From the NCBI GenBank assembly GCA_037833965.1, contig AP031353.1:25856501-25920500 (forward strand): a stretch of 64,000 bases of DNA. Reading direction: 5' to 3'. The translations under genes were made by a program, and so were the position numbers. Below are positions 35,123-47,541 of the stretch, piece by piece; position 1 is the first letter of the stretch; each line of letters begins with the position of its first letter. The DNA is from Marchantia polymorpha subsp. ruderalis (Eukaryota; Streptophyta; Marchantiopsida; Marchantiales; Marchantiaceae). Below the pieces are notes generated by a model. It did no database searches, was not told the DNA's origin, and was given only the letters and a program-made list of their open reading frames with translations.

Positions 35123-35151
35123 CAAGGCAAAACGCCTTGAACTATTTTATA
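35123..35151 (-). promoter_or_regulatory. TATA box and palindrome of A3
   Basis: TATAAAA (35151-35145, minus) and a hairpin with arms CAAGGC / GCCTTG and loop GTTTT (35139-35123). Compared with A1 and A2 (CCAGGC / GCCTGG), the second base pair is A-T instead of C-G: both arms changed and the pairing is kept. Confidence 0.65.
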
Positions 35152-35197
35152 CCTTCTAAGTCCTAACTAGCACTACACTGCACTACACTACACTACA

Positions 35198-38100
35198 CTA
35201 CGCAGAACCTGTGCTACGTCTCCTGCGCGATGGACTGCCGCGCACTAACTTTCTACCCTGCCAGTCCTCCGCTCGACTGCGCAGTCCCAACCGCTGCAAC
35301 GCCGCGGACACCTCCACCTCGAGGGTGGACATGGTATCCCGCGCCTTCGACAGAAAAACGTTTAGCTTCTTCGCCACCTTCCGCCGACTCCTGCTGTCGC
35401 CTGCCAACAACCCCGCTGCGCGAAGCTCAAACTCACGCAGTGTGAGTTTCTCATGCGCCGCCACTTCCCAGTGGGCGTAGCCCTTGAGACAGTGGGCGAC
35501 ACGCCTCGCCATCTCCTCCTTCGTGCGATCTGCCTCTCGCCTGCGATCCTCATCAATTACCACCAACTGCGATTCGGCCTCCGCACGCTGCGCTCTCAAT
35601 TCACCACACTCTGACTATAGCATGCGGATTAAATCCTCATCCACCTGTCGTGCGAGCTGACACTCCGCCAACAAACGCGTCTGTCGCACGAGCTCCTCTG
35701 ACAGAATCTGATTCTGAGTTTTCTCAGACATCAAATCCGTCGTGGTCTTCACCACATCCCTGGTGAGCTCTTCCAGTCTCTCCTTCTTCATCCTGTCGAG
35801 GGCGTGCGATCTCCTCACCAGGTTGTACTGACCCCACAAACAGGCATGCTTCTCCCTCAAATCCTTCAATTCCTGGTCCGTCCTAGCTAGTAGCTTGCTA
35901 GTGTGGACTTTAGTGCGAGTCCGCCTGCGCACTAATTCGATGTAAGATCCCGGCTGGAGTGGATCGGCGTATTTATCAAATTTGTGATCCAAGTACTTCA
36001 GCAACGGTATCACTTGCTCAGAGAGCAGCGCCGCCGGCGCTCCAACAATTTCCTCCTCCTCCTCCTCGGTATCCCCGGCTCCCGACATTGCTTCTGTGGA
36101 GCTTCCGTCGTCATCATCCGAGTTAAGGATTTCAGTCGCCATTGATTGCGTTGGCGACTGACCCGAGTGGGGCTGCACGTCGTCTACGGGTGCTACCTGC
36201 GAAGGCACCGCTGCAGCCTCGCTGCTCTTTGCCAAAATGTCCAAGGCGGTGGGCGAATGTGGCCGTGCTACATCCCCGTCGCCCGCTTGTCGGTCTTCGA
36301 CCGTATCCTCTCTGCCGCCGACGTCCGCCGCCGAAGGCGATCGAGCGGAGTGTGTCTGCGCGGGGTTTGATTGCGCATCGCGCACCAAAATTTCGTCCCG
36401 CGAACAGTCAATCCGCTCCCCCGTCAGGTCCTGCTCCCTCGATCGGTCCTGCGCGAGGGCTGTGCCTGGCCTGTGCGCAGGCGCAAATGCCGGCGCCTTG
36501 TCCGCCGCAGGCGCAGCGCCGAAGGCGTCTATCGCCGAAGGCGACATAGCCGGAGGCCGCTCGCCCGATGTCCCTTGGCCCGTAGGCCTTACCGCCGAAG
36601 GCGCATCTACCGGCGGACTACCCGCCGACGGTGCGGCCTCCGCACGCTCACTGTTCGCATCTCGTTGGCCCGAAGGCCCTGGCGCCGAAGGCGCAAATCG
36701 CGGCGCGTTGGGCGCCGGAGGGTCTGGTCCCGAAGGCCCGTGACCCGTAGGCGGATCTTCCGCAGGCTCCTTCCCCTTCCTACGTTGGAACGGGGGTGAA
36801 TCCTGCCTGTGCGCAGGCGGCATGTGCACAGGCGGACTGCCCCTTCCTATGCGTAGGCGTAGGTCCTCGTCCGCTTGTGGTCGCCTTTCCGTCGAGGCTC
36901 GCCTGTGCGCAGGCGGAACACCCGTCCGCAACGCACGTGGTAACTCCGGAGGTCCTTGGCCCGTAGGCGGCCTCTCGTCGGTCGAAGGTGCAGCGTGGTC
37001 CGTTGCTCCTGCAGACGTCCGCGCTCCCTCGTTCTTCTCCGGCGACGCACTTCCTTTCTCCGTGGCAATCGTCGCCGTGTCCGCGCTGCTGGCTGGTAAC
37101 ACAAGCCTGCGCGCCTTCTGCTTCGGCCGGCTGCACACTTCGTGCAACGGCCGCTGCCGAATGGGAGCAGTGGGTTCTTGATGCTGCTCCTCTTCGGACT
37201 CCTCTCTCCATCGCCGCTTCCGCGGCACTCTTGCTGTAGGAGTATTTCTCCCTTCGTCCCTCCGCCTTGGCGGAGTAGAAGTCGGCGACTCCTCTGCGTC
37301 AGTGTCGACCTCGTTCTCCCGCACATACCTCCCGGGATGGTCGACGGACAACGGCGGAAAACGAGCAAGCTCCGCCGCGGTCAAACAATTCCGCTGCCGA
37401 TAAAAATTGATCAGGAAAGGAGAGAGGTGATTTAGAGTTCCCCCCTTCTCCTCAAAAGCGTGCTGTCGCATCACTCTGTGCAGGATGCTCGCCCAGTGAA
37501 TTGGAGCTCCCTCGATGATGCACTCCACAAAAGAGACCTGCCACAATGTGATGTAGCAGGCGCGGTGTGGCTGCAGTAATTGCAGCAGCGCCGTAGCCAC
37601 AGTTCGGCGGAAGCGATCCTTGTAATCGCGGGTCTTGTACCCATTCTTGGTATTCCTCTCCCGCTTGAACAGCTCCACAAATTGCGCCTCGTCCTGCTTA
37701 GACACCTTGACGCTCTCACTATCAAAGAGGAGGTGCCCTGGGATGCCGGCACACCTCCCTAATGCTTGCGCCCAATCTTGGACTGTCCACCGATCGACAT
37801 GCGGACGCAATCCGCGCGAAGGTGGTCCCTGTGGCTCTAGCCACTCGCGCACCATATCCACGCAAATGTAGTTCCATCCCCATAGCAAGAAATCGAGCTT
37901 TCTTGCTATCAGCCGTTCCTCGTAAGCGCGCAGCCCGTTCTGTGGCAATCGGAGCGGCAGCATCCGCAATCGGCTCAGCCTCGACATTGCGTTCTTGGAA
38001 TTCGCCTGTTCGCTAATTCTCCTTCTGCTCCGCTCGAGCTCCTTGCTTCCTCGGCAAACTCTAATCTCACTCAATTCCAAATCACGCGCACTCACTTCTC

Positions 38101-38239
38101 TCTCAATCACCAAGTAATCCTCTGCGCGGCGATGTCGGGAATGCTTAGCAGCTAGCAGATGGACGCGCGCAACTCGCACTAGAAAATGAAATCGCGAATT
38201 CAAGAATGGGACGCTCTCCGCCTCTCGGTCGAAGGTCAT
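35198..38239 (-). pseudogene. A3 ORF, element protein, nearly whole
   Basis: Same protein as in A2, starting MTFDREAESVPF at 38239. It keeps the N-terminal block (LDFLLWGWN, MVREWLEPQGPPSRG, RDYKDRFRR, EEKGGTLNHLSPFLI), linker, acidic run, coiled coil and C-terminal LGLRSRAEDWQGR and SPSRRRRSTGSA. The first 874 residues are one run and the last ~130 another; about one break. The conserved blocks match A2 closely while the linker differs more. Confidence 0.75.
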
Positions 38240-38753
38240 GGTCGGCTCTTGCTCGTGAGGGTCGACTCAAATGATGGCCGCGCCGGCTCTACGCTAAAAC
38301 GGTCTCCGCTCTCACGCGCGGCTTCACGCTCCGCCTGCGCCGATTTAACTCACACGCTCGAATTGGCGAATTTGAACTCCGCGAGCGTACTACGCCGCGG
38401 ACATGGGTGCGCAGCGCCGAAGGCGGATTTTCCGCCTTGCGCGGTACACTCGTTCGTACCGCTCCTCAGCCAATCCTCCTCTGCCTCGGCGCTTGTCCGC
38501 ACGTCGGACAAAAGTTCAACTCCCGCCTGTGCGCAGGCGGACTTCTCGGCGGATTCTCCGCCGGCGCGGAACTTCACCCGCCTGTGCACAGGCGCTCGCC
38601 TGCGCGCAGGCGAATTCCGTCCGCGTCAATGCGCTGTCGCGGAAGGCATTGACCGCGGTCAACAGCCTCCCGCCAGACTGTCGTTCCTGGTCTCTCCGTC
38701 AGCGCGCTCGCCGCTGCAACTCCGCCCGATCACGAGCACGTCCATCCGTCCCG

Positions 38754-38780
38754 TCCGTACAGTCCGTACGGTCCGTACGG
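38754..38780. repeat. GTCCGTAC tandem words
   Basis: Three overlapping copies of the palindromic core CCGTACGG or near variants in the leader of A3. Equivalent tracts lie in A1 (2359-2377), A4 (49668-49694) and A5 (51202-51230), and none in the shorter leader of A2. Confidence 0.7.
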
Positions 38781-39455
38781 ATTTTACTATTCTGGCGGCT
38801 CCTTGCTCGTCCGCGCCGTTGCGCTGGCGCAGAAGGCGCCGTACAATTTCTACCTCCGAAGGCGCATTTCTAGGACCGAAGGCGGATTTCCCGCCGACGC
38901 CGAAGCGCCTGTGCGCAGGCGGATGCCTGTGCGTAGGCGAACTTCGCGCCTACATCAAAACCCTATTTCGCCTGTGCGCAGGCGAACTTCCTTCGTCCGC
39001 GCATAGGACAAAACCTTCTTCGCCTGTGCGCAGGCGGAAAGCTGAGTATCTTACAACCTTCATAACTCCCGTAGTCCTCATCCGTTGTTGGCGTTCTTGG
39101 GCTCGTTAGAATCAGCACGTTGAGCTTTTTCCAACGAGACCCTAACTAAGTCAAGGCGTTTGGGGGTTGACCTAAATATGAAGGATTTCCCTACCGCCGA
39201 GGGCGCAGCGCCGAAGGCGGATTTTGCGCCTTGTGCCGAAGGGATCATACCTTCAGAGCTCGCAGGGAGGGTGGTGCCCTTCCTTGACGCTGCACCCAAC
39301 TCCTAGATTCTACGAGGTCCCTCGAGAATCTCTGCGATCTTCCGAATTCACTCTATTTTGATGCACCGAAGGCTATTTACACTGCTGCCGTGGTACAGTT
39401 TTCCAAAAATGTTTTAATTTCCTCAAAATTACCAAAAGTGGGGTACCACAGTACT

Positions 39456-40244
39456 TTATATACAATGGGTAGAAAAAATTGTAAACTTAATCCTAACTTG
39501 AATTAAACTAACTAGAATTAACCAACAACTTTGTTTACTATCAAATATCTACCACTTAACTTATGTTGTGGAGTTAGTAACCTCGATAAATCATATAATT
39601 ATTCCATAGAAAATTGTAGAATGAAATCTTACATTGATGTTTTTTGAAATTAGAAATAACTTGTTGCCAAATCAACATTAAGTAAAAATATATAGAAGTA
39701 ACAAAATTTGGTAAGAAATTTTAATTATGCTTCTCATGCAAAACTTGCATAGTATCACAAAGTTAAACAAACTTTTCAATGAATTAATTTTAATAAATAG
39801 ATAATCTGGATTGAATTTATCTATAATCGTTACTAGCTTAATTTTTTTATCACAAACATATCTAATAAAATGATACATAATGTCAATATGTTTCAATCTT
39901 TTCTCCATAATTTATTTTGCATCTTGTCCATCATCTGATTTATAGTTTTCATGTTTAATTTCAACTAAATGATAAGCCTATTCAAGCAAATGGATTTTTT
40001 TGCATTCAACATGGATTTGACTTTAACTTTGAACAAGATGAAAAACTGCTTATATTTTTCATAATTAGAGCAACATGAAATCTTGTGCACACCATCAGAT
40101 ATAAGACAGTTTACAACTTTGTCATAGAAAATGTATGACAATTTGGTTGAACTTTGAATCATTAAAGGTTTGAAGTATGCTACCAACAAAAATTCATATT
40201 TCTTGAGAGTTTGTCATTTTAAATCAATCAAGCACGGGTTGAAC
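39456..40244 (-). mobile_element. Ty1/copia RNase H fossil, between A3 and C
   Basis: On the minus strand a frame ending at 39678 begins MEKRLKHIDIMYHFIRYVCD, a clear copia RNase H tail (KHIDIRYHFIR..V). Upstream (40189-39965) is a weaker RNase H-like stretch ending KSICLNRLI. Heavily decayed. It contains the same motif as the fossil left of A3, so the two may be separate copia copies or a duplication. Confidence 0.7.
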
Positions 40245-40314
40245 ATCCTCGTGGTAGCCCACTATTTGTTTTTGTGCCGAATTTAAACATTTGTGGAAAA
40301 CAAGTACCGCGGCC

Positions 40315-41174
40315 TGTAAGACCGGGTGTTGCACATATGTACTAAGTCTTAGAAGTGGTCAAGGGAATAAGGATGATTAGCCAAGGCATAGCTAAGACTA
40401 GCTAGTTATGACTAAACTAGTTAGTTATAACTAAGTTTATCTAGTCATGACTAAGTTTAGCTACAATGTCTATAGTTGGCGGAATAATTAGCGGAGTTCT
40501 AGAAGAATGGAGTGAGCACTTCTATTTTGTCTTTTACAAGGAGTGAGCACTTCTATTTTTTCTTATACAAAAGTTCTAGATTCCAAGTGATTAGATATTT
40601 GACTAGAAGCTTGGATTTGATTGGTTTGACTAAATGTATGAAAGATGATTGGCTAGACTAAGTCTAATGTTGACTTAGTGGCTAGGAAGCTTGTAGAAGT
40701 TTAAAAGCTTCAAATGGCATGTCGCCACCTCAACCTTGGATTCCGGAAGCTTCTAGAAGGTTTAGGTAGGCCAATGGCATGTTGCCACGTAGAGAAGGTT
40801 AGTCAAACTTACCTAGGTAAAAGTAAGTTAGGAGAAATTACCACATGTTACTATGGTAACTTCTCAAGTAGTATAAATAGAGAGGTAGAGTAGCACCTCT
40901 CAAGCAAGTTTGGAGAGTCATGTGTGAGGACTTGTTTCAGTAATGAAGGAGTGAAGTTTTTGAGTATCTTGGAGTATCGACGTGTGTTTGCGTTTATGTG
41001 AAAAGAGTGATGTGAGGAGAGTTTGTGTATGAGTTGGAGTGATACATGGAGAGTTTGTGAGAGAAGGTGTTTGGGATATGAGCGAGATGATGAATCCTAG
41101 TCTTCTGGAACCATGATGCGCTACCACAAAGCCATCAGAGGTAAACCTGAGTGAGAGTCAGCCCGGAGGTTGCA
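40315..41174 (+). mobile_element. F, solo-LTR-like insert in C
   Basis: About 860 bp, from TGTAAGACC to GGTTGCA, with GGCC repeated at both borders (40311-40314 and 41175-41178; a fifth base does not match). TATAAATAG near 40872 and a following stretch of about 300 bp look like the promoter and R-U5 of an LTR. No coding sequence. It sits about 65 bp inside the left end of C. The family is not recognised. Confidence 0.6.
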
Positions 41175-41178
41175 GGCC

Positions 41179-42216
41179 GCAACGGTAAATAGTAATCGGT
41201 ACTTAAATAGAGTGAAAAAGGAGGATCGTGGGTCACGGAGAATCTAGGAGCTGGGAGGGGTAAAGGCCGAGGTCCAGCGCCTTCGGCGCAGGCGGTTCAT
41301 GCTGGGGAGATCGCCTTTGGCAACAGCTCCTTTGCTAAGGTGTCTTCGGCGATGCGCCTTCGGCGCAAACGCCTCTAGAGGAGATGTCGCTGAGGACGCA
41401 GGAAGCATGCACGACGGACGCCTTCGTCTCAGGGAAAACGACCTCGTCATTTTGTACACCTTTGGCCGTACGCCTTCGGCGGTAAGTTCCTTTGAGCCAA
41501 CACCTTCGGCACTAGCGCCGCCTTCGTCGATAGGTTTCGCCTTCGGCGTACGAAAGGCCTTTGCCTCTAGGATCCCCCTTCGGTAGAAAGATGCACCTTA
41601 AGTGGAAGGACTCGCCTTCGGCGAAAGCAGAAAGGACAAAGAAGTCGGCGGAAGACGTGTCTTTGCCGCAAGCGCCTTCGGCGATACGCGAGCGGAGAAC
41701 AGCTTCGGCGGAAAAAACGGCGGAATCAAGATTGAACGTACAAGCGTGGGAGTCCACGCAACGGCGGAGCGTGAATTCGAGCGTGCGAATTGGGCCGTTA
41801 CGCCCACGCGCCGGACTCGCATTCAAGCGAGCTGCGGCCAGTCCAAGTGTCGAACGTTGGGCGATCTTGATCGCCGAAGGAAGGAAGACCTCACCGCGCT
41901 CTCACTCTCCCATTTTTGATTTCGCGTTCACCTGAGCTCCCGACGTGCAACAGTGTAATTCGCAGCAATCTTATGGAGAGAATTCTCAGAGTGAGGAGTG
42001 TGCGGATTTTTGAGAGTGCAAGAGCGCGCAGAAGTAGAATCTTGCGGGAGTCTTGTAGAGAATTCGCGGAGAGCTCGCGGAACGATTGAGTGAGTACGCG
42101 GGAGAAGTATAGAGAGAAATTGCAGCGAGTTCAACCGAGCTCTTGACGCGCCGTAGTGAGTGCAGAGAAGTTGTTCGCGTCAGCAGCGAATTAAGCGAGC
42201 AAGCCCTTGCAAGAAG
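41179..42216 (+). other. Leader of unit C
   Basis: GC-rich leader with many GCGCC-TTC-GGCGC-type words (for example around 41280, 41360, 41680). Several overlapping frames on both strands are by-products of this composition. The C ORF starts at about 42217. Confidence 0.6.
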
Positions 42217-43089
42217 ATGGCCCGGTCCACCCAGCTGCGGATGGTTCCGCAGAAAGTACCGCAGATTGGTCTATGCGCATTTCAGAACAAGCTGACTGCG
42301 CTGAAGCTCGATTTCCTCCTATGGGGATAGAATTGGGTGTGTCCGGAGATGGTACGCGAGTGGCTGCGGGAGAGGAACCAACCTCCGCGCGGATTCCGAC
42401 CGCATTCGGAGAGATGGCAGGTCAACGCTTGGGAGCAAGTGTTGGGAAGGTACGCGGGAGAAGAAGGCCACCTTCTTTTTGAATGCGAGAGTGTGCAGGT
42501 CACGAAGGAGGAAGAGATTTCTTTCGAGGCCCTATTCAAGAACAGCAAGTCCATCAAGAACATGTACAAGACCCGTGACTACAAGGATCGCTTGCGGAGG
42601 AATGTCGCGGCAGCACTCCTCCAAATTTTGCAGCCGCACCGGACCACCTACATGACTTCTTGGCAGGTAGGGTTTGTGGAGCTGGCGTTATCTGGAGCTC
42701 CGATCCATTGGGCTCGGATTCTTTGGAAGGCAACGCGACAGCACCCGCAGGAGGAGAAGGGGGGATCGATTAACCACCTCTCCCCCTTCTTGATTAATTT
42801 CTATCGGTCGATGGGGTGTTTGGTAGCCACGGAGCAAGTGTAGTTTCACTTGCTGTCATGCCGCAATCCGGGCAGGTACATGAAGGACGTCGAGGTCGAC
42901 ACCGACACTTAGGAGACACCCGCATGCACACCACCAGCTAGACCGAGAGCAGAAGAAGAACCGCGAGTAGCACGGGTGCCGCGGAAGCGGAAGTGGGATG
43001 GAGAGGCGGAGCAGAGTCAGCGAGAAGCTTCTGCTGCTCACGCCCAAAGTCGGGCGATTCAGGAGCCCTCCAATCGGCCGAAGCAGAAA
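42217..43089 (+). pseudogene. C ORF, N-terminal part
   Basis: Diverged homologue of the A and B proteins: LRMVPQKVPQIGL, LKLDFLLWG, EMVREWLRERNQPPRGFRPH, LGRYAGEEGHLLF, RDYKDRLRR, LQILQPHR, EEKGGSINHLSPFLINFYR, then the start of the linker (RPKQKAR). A4 is inserted straight after this point. The part is broken a few times. The N-terminal block is closer to B in some positions (PQIGL, EEGHLLFE) and to A in others. Confidence 0.7.
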
Positions 43090-44109
43090 GCTCGTGTAAT
43101 AACCCACTAAAGGCTAAAACTGCAATATAGTGGTAGAAAGGTCGAACCCACAGGGACAGAGGAACACACAGGGTACAAAGTGCCACATTTAACAGACTAT
43201 TGAGGAGTTTGAATTCTCAGGCGACTGTCACTCCCAGAAATACTGCAAGTGTTCACTCGGAGCTCACTCGGAGGTCGCACAGTGCAGCGTAACAACACAC
43301 ACACACACGTACACACCTGAAACTACAGAAACACAACCCAGAGATCGGTTAGGACCTCTACTTAAGATTTCAGGGGGAAAGTCTCTCGCGAGCACTTAGC
43401 GAAACTGCGGGTAGTGACTCCCAACTCCGGCTTTTACAACCCTTCCACTAGCCTTCTGCTAGAGTGGAAAACCCGGGTTGGACTTCCTACTTCGGATCGA
43501 AGTCACTCACACGCGGTGAACAACACGCTCAACTCACAAAACGCGTAGAGAACACAGGTCCGCATGGAAGGACTCACCGAGACACGTTCCAGTAACACAC
43601 CATAACAGTCTATTGAAGAGTTTGATTTCTTAGGCACTTGTCATTCCCAGAAATACTACAGGGGTTACCCTGAAGGCACCTGCTGCAGCGTAACCTGAAT
43701 TTACAACCAAGGCTTACACGAAGTAGCAAAACTTCACTTTGGCATTTAGGGGAAAAATCCGGAAGGAGTACAATCAGGAACAATCACTCGAAAGTGTAGG
43801 GGCGAAACTATTCAAGTATCTAACTCGTCACTGGCTCTGAGCATCGGCAATCACCCGCAGGTGTAGATCCAAACTACTCAAGTCTCTAACCAATGTACTA
43901 GCTCTGAACATTCGGCCGAAGGCCTTCAGCTACACAATGCGGACCGCCAAGGTGTAGCTCCTCTTGCGTGGTGACAGAACTAAGGACACAAACACGCAGA
44001 GAAAATGAGTTCTTGATCTGCACTTCCGACACTGGGAAAAATCCCAAGGCAAGACGCCTTGAACTACTTTATACCTTCTAAGTCCCAACAAGCACTACAC
44101 TGCACTACG

Positions 44110-45576
44110 CTACACGCCTGCACGGAACCACGCTACACTACACTCCGCAGAACCTGTGCTTCGTCTCCTGCGCGACGGACTGCCGCGCACTAACTCCCTA
44201 CCCTGCCAGTCTTCAGCTCGACTACGCAGTCCCAAACGCCGCAACACCGCGGAAACCTCTGTCTCAAGGGTGGCCATGGTGTCCCGCGCCTTCGACAGAA
44301 AAGAATCCAGCTTCTTCGCCACTCGCCGCTGACTCCGATTGTCACTTGTCAACAACCCCGCTGCACGAAGCTCTAACTCACGCAGTGTCAGTTTTTCCTG
44401 CGCCGCCACTTCCCAATGGGCGTAGCCCCTAAGACAGTGGGTGACTTGCCTCGCCATCTCTTCCTTCGTGCGATCTGCCTCCCTTCAGGGTCGTCTTCAA
44501 TTATAACCAACTGCGATTCGGCCTCCGCACGCTGTGCTCTCAATTCTCCGCACTCGGATTGCAGCCTGCGGATTAATTCTTCATCCGCCTGTCGTGCGAG
44601 CTGACACTGCTCTAACAACCGCGTCTGTCGCACGAGCTCCTCTGACAAAATTCGATTCTGAGCCTCCTCAAAATCCAGCGCTTCCGTGAGCTTCACATGC
44701 TCCTTGGCGAGCTCTTCCAGTCTCCCATCCTTCACCCTGTCGAAGTGTTTGTACACCTTCTTATTTAGGGTGTACTGACCCCACAAGCATTCATGCTTCT
44801 CCCGCAGAGCCTTAAGTTCCTGGTCCACACGGGCTAGCAACTTGCTAGTGTGGACTTTAGTGCGAGTTCGCCTGCGCACTAACTCAACGTAGGACACAGG
44901 CTGGCGAGGGTCCGCATACTTCTCCATCTTGCGATCCAAGTACCTCAGCAGAGGTACTACCTGCTCACAGAGCGCCGCCGCCGGCCCTCCTACCAATTTC
45001 TCCTCTTCCTCCTCGGTGGATCTTGATCCCGACACTGATTCCGTGGATCCTCCTTCTTCGTCATCCTCCGAATTGAGGATTTTGGTCGCCATTGAATGCG
45101 TCGGCGACTGGCCTGAGTGGGGCTGCGAGATGTCTGCGCGTTCTGCCGTCGCTGGCACTCCTGCAGCCTCGCTGCTCCCTGCTAAAATGTCCAAGGCGGT
45201 GGGTGAATGCGGCCGTGCCACATCCCCATCGCCCGCCTGTCGTGCCGCGACTGTAACTTCTTCGCCGCCGGCGTCTACCGCCGAAGGCGATCGTGCGAAA
45301 TGTACGATGCGCGGGGTGTAATTGTGCATCGCGCGCACGAATTTCACCCTGCGGACACTCAATCCGCTCCTTCGTTAGGTCCCGCTCCACCGATCGGTAC
45401 TACTCCACTCTTAGGTCCTGCGCGAGGGATGCGTCCGGCCTACGCGTAGGCGCAAATCCCGGCGCTTCACTCGCCGAAGACGGCCCGCCCAATGTCCCTT
45501 GGCCCAAAGGCCCTTCCGCCGAAGGCGCATCTTCCGGCGGATTTCCCGCCGGAGGCGCGGCTTCCGCCGGCTCTCT
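44110..45576 (-). pseudogene. A4 ORF, C-terminal part
   Basis: C-terminal half of the element protein on the minus strand: acidic run, YLDRKMEKYADPRQPVSY, RRRTRTKVHTSKLL, coiled coil, LRAQRAEAESQL, CLRGYAHWEVAAQEKLTLRE, LGLRSRAEDWQGR and basic end. It abuts the D element at 45577-45581. It is broken at least once. Confidence 0.7.
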
Positions 45577-45581
45577 GGTTG

Positions 45582-47536
45582 TGTGAGCACAAAACTGTGC
45601 TCACATGTCTTTTTAACCTTGTGAGAGTTAAAGTTTTAGATTTAAGCTCTTGCAAAATTATGCTCGGAGTTTTCTGGAAGTTTTGGTAAGATTAGGAGTT
45701 GGTGTAATAGCTAGTAGGCAAAGGTCCGGAACGGGGCTTTCAGGGCAGGGTCTCCAGCAAAGAGCCTTCGGTGAAGTTCCTTTGGGGAAAGGCCTTCGGC
45801 GAAACAGTGAAACCCTCATAACGTTTTCAATGTGTGACGCCTTGACTCAGTTAGTGTCTCCTTGGAAAGAGCTCGCAACGCTCGTTCCAACGAGACCAAG
45901 AACTCTTCAAACGGATGAGGAATCACTGAGTTGTGAGTGTCGGAAGTTACTGATGGGAAGGGTTGAGGCAAGTCCGGCTACGAACGTCTTCGGCTCCGGA
46001 CGTCTCCGGCTGCGAACGTCTTCGGCTCCGGACGTCTCCGGCTGCGAACATCTCCGGCTTCGGACGACTTCGCGACAACTGCGAGCAGGCCTTCGGCGAA
46101 CTCGGGGTCGGCGAACTCTGAGCCGGTGAACATCGTGCAAGGGCCATCGGCGAAACAGTAAACTCGGCATATCTTTTTCATTTGTTAACGGTTTGATTTG
46201 ATTAGGGTCCTGTTGGAAAGAGCTTGCGACGCTCGTTCCAACGAGACCAAGAACTCTTAAAACGGATAAGGCGTCACTGAGTTATGAGCGTCGAAAGCGG
46301 CGGATAGGGTAGGACAACATCGAACCGGAAGACATCAAACCGGAAGACATCGAACCGGCGAATATCGTGCCGGCGCCTTCGGTGATAACAGGTAACAGGC
46401 CTTCGGCGAAGGGTAAAACAGGCATAACTTTCTCAATTCATAACGGTTTGACCCATTTAGGGTCTCGTTGGAAAGAGCTCGACCTGGTCGTTCCAACGAG
46501 CCCACGAACTTGTGAAACGGAGCTAGGATCTGTGAGTTATGGGTGTCGGGAGTGACTGTTATGGATAAGCAAAGGTGTGGTCGTGCGTCTTTGGCGGGTG
46601 GATGCCTTCGGCGGTGCGCGGAAGAGGATTCCCTCCGGCGGAGATCGGGTGGTCAGGAATGTAGAACGTGCAGGTGTGGCAGCGGCGGCGGCGTGAAGTC
46701 AAGTGGGGAAGGCAAGACGACGGTGCATGTAGTCGCGCAAGGGGAGTAGGCAGCTACCCATCATTGCGAGTGTTGCATTTCAGCCGGGCTGTGGGTGTCT
46801 CGGCCTTGGACTTCGAAGTGGGGAGTTCGGCCTGGTAACTGAGAGCTTGTGGTGTACCAGGGTGTGGAGACGGAGGTGGGATCGGTCGTGGAATAGAGTG
46901 TGGGTGTGAGTGATTTTTCGCAGGGAAGTGGTGAGAATTAGGAGGGGAGTGTGGAGAGTTCGAAGTAGGAGAAAGCAGACTCTCGTGGGTGGAGAGTCGT
47001 ATCTGAGAGTGAAGTTGAAGTGGAATCTGAGATTGAAGTGTAAAATCTGTGAGTGGGAGCTGAAATCATAGTGGAAGATCTGAGAATGGGAGCTGAGAGT
47101 GAAGTGAAATCTGAGACTGAACTCTGACAGTCGGGATCTGAATGGGAAACTGGAAAGGGAGAGTTGAATCCAAGAGAGGAATCTGGTGGGATCTGAAGGT
47201 GAAAGCTGAGAAATCGATACTGAAATCTAAGTAGGAATTGGGAGTGGGACTGGGATCTAGGAAAGCTCACAGCGACTGCAGTGTTGAGGAAGTCACCCAG
47301 AGTTGGGTTAGATCTTTATGTAACAAAGAGCTTGTCTGATGCTCTTGTGAAAATCGCAGAAAGCAAGTTATTATTTTCAGTTCTGGATAATTTGTCTGTG
47401 AAAGAGCAAGTGTTCATGATCTCGTTGTCTTGGATACACTGTGAGTACATGGCTTGTGATCAGCGAAGTTAGATTATGGGAGCTCGAACCCCCACCTGGA
47501 CTACAAACGCTGAAGGGTGGGAAGGTTCGGCTCACA
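45582..47536. mobile_element. D, 1955-bp insert in A4
   Basis: Starts TGTGAGC and ends GCTCACA, a perfect 7-bp terminal inverted repeat, with target duplication GGTTG (45577-45581 and 47537-47541). There is no convincing ORF. It contains three copies of the TTGGAAAGAGCT...TTCCAACGAG hairpin module (about 45858, 46211, 46464), a 3 x 32-bp tandem (45971-46066) and a degenerate GA-rich tract (about 46975-47260). It may be a solo LTR or a non-autonomous element mobilised by the same kind of integrase as A, B and C. Confidence 0.8.
45971..46066. repeat. 3 x 32-bp tandem repeat in D
   Basis: Period 32 bp (CGGCTGCGAACGTCTTCGGC and variants at 45975, 46007, 46039). Each unit is itself made of two similar 16-bp halves around GACGTCT(C/T)CGGCT. 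Confidence 0.8.
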
Positions 47537-47541
47537 GGTTG

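Larger units (their letters stand above)
34176..39450 (-). mobile_element. Unit A3, subfamily A, minus strand
   Basis: 5275-bp unit with target duplication GTACT (34171-34175 and 39451-39455). Minus-strand order: leader 39450-38240, ORF 38239-35198, TATA box 35151-35145, hairpin 35139-35123, tail to 34176 with the (AC)n tract at 34373-34394. Its palindromes are of the CCTGTGCGCAGG type. The ORF is nearly whole with about one break. There is no nested insertion. It inserted into decayed copia sequence. Confidence 0.88.
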
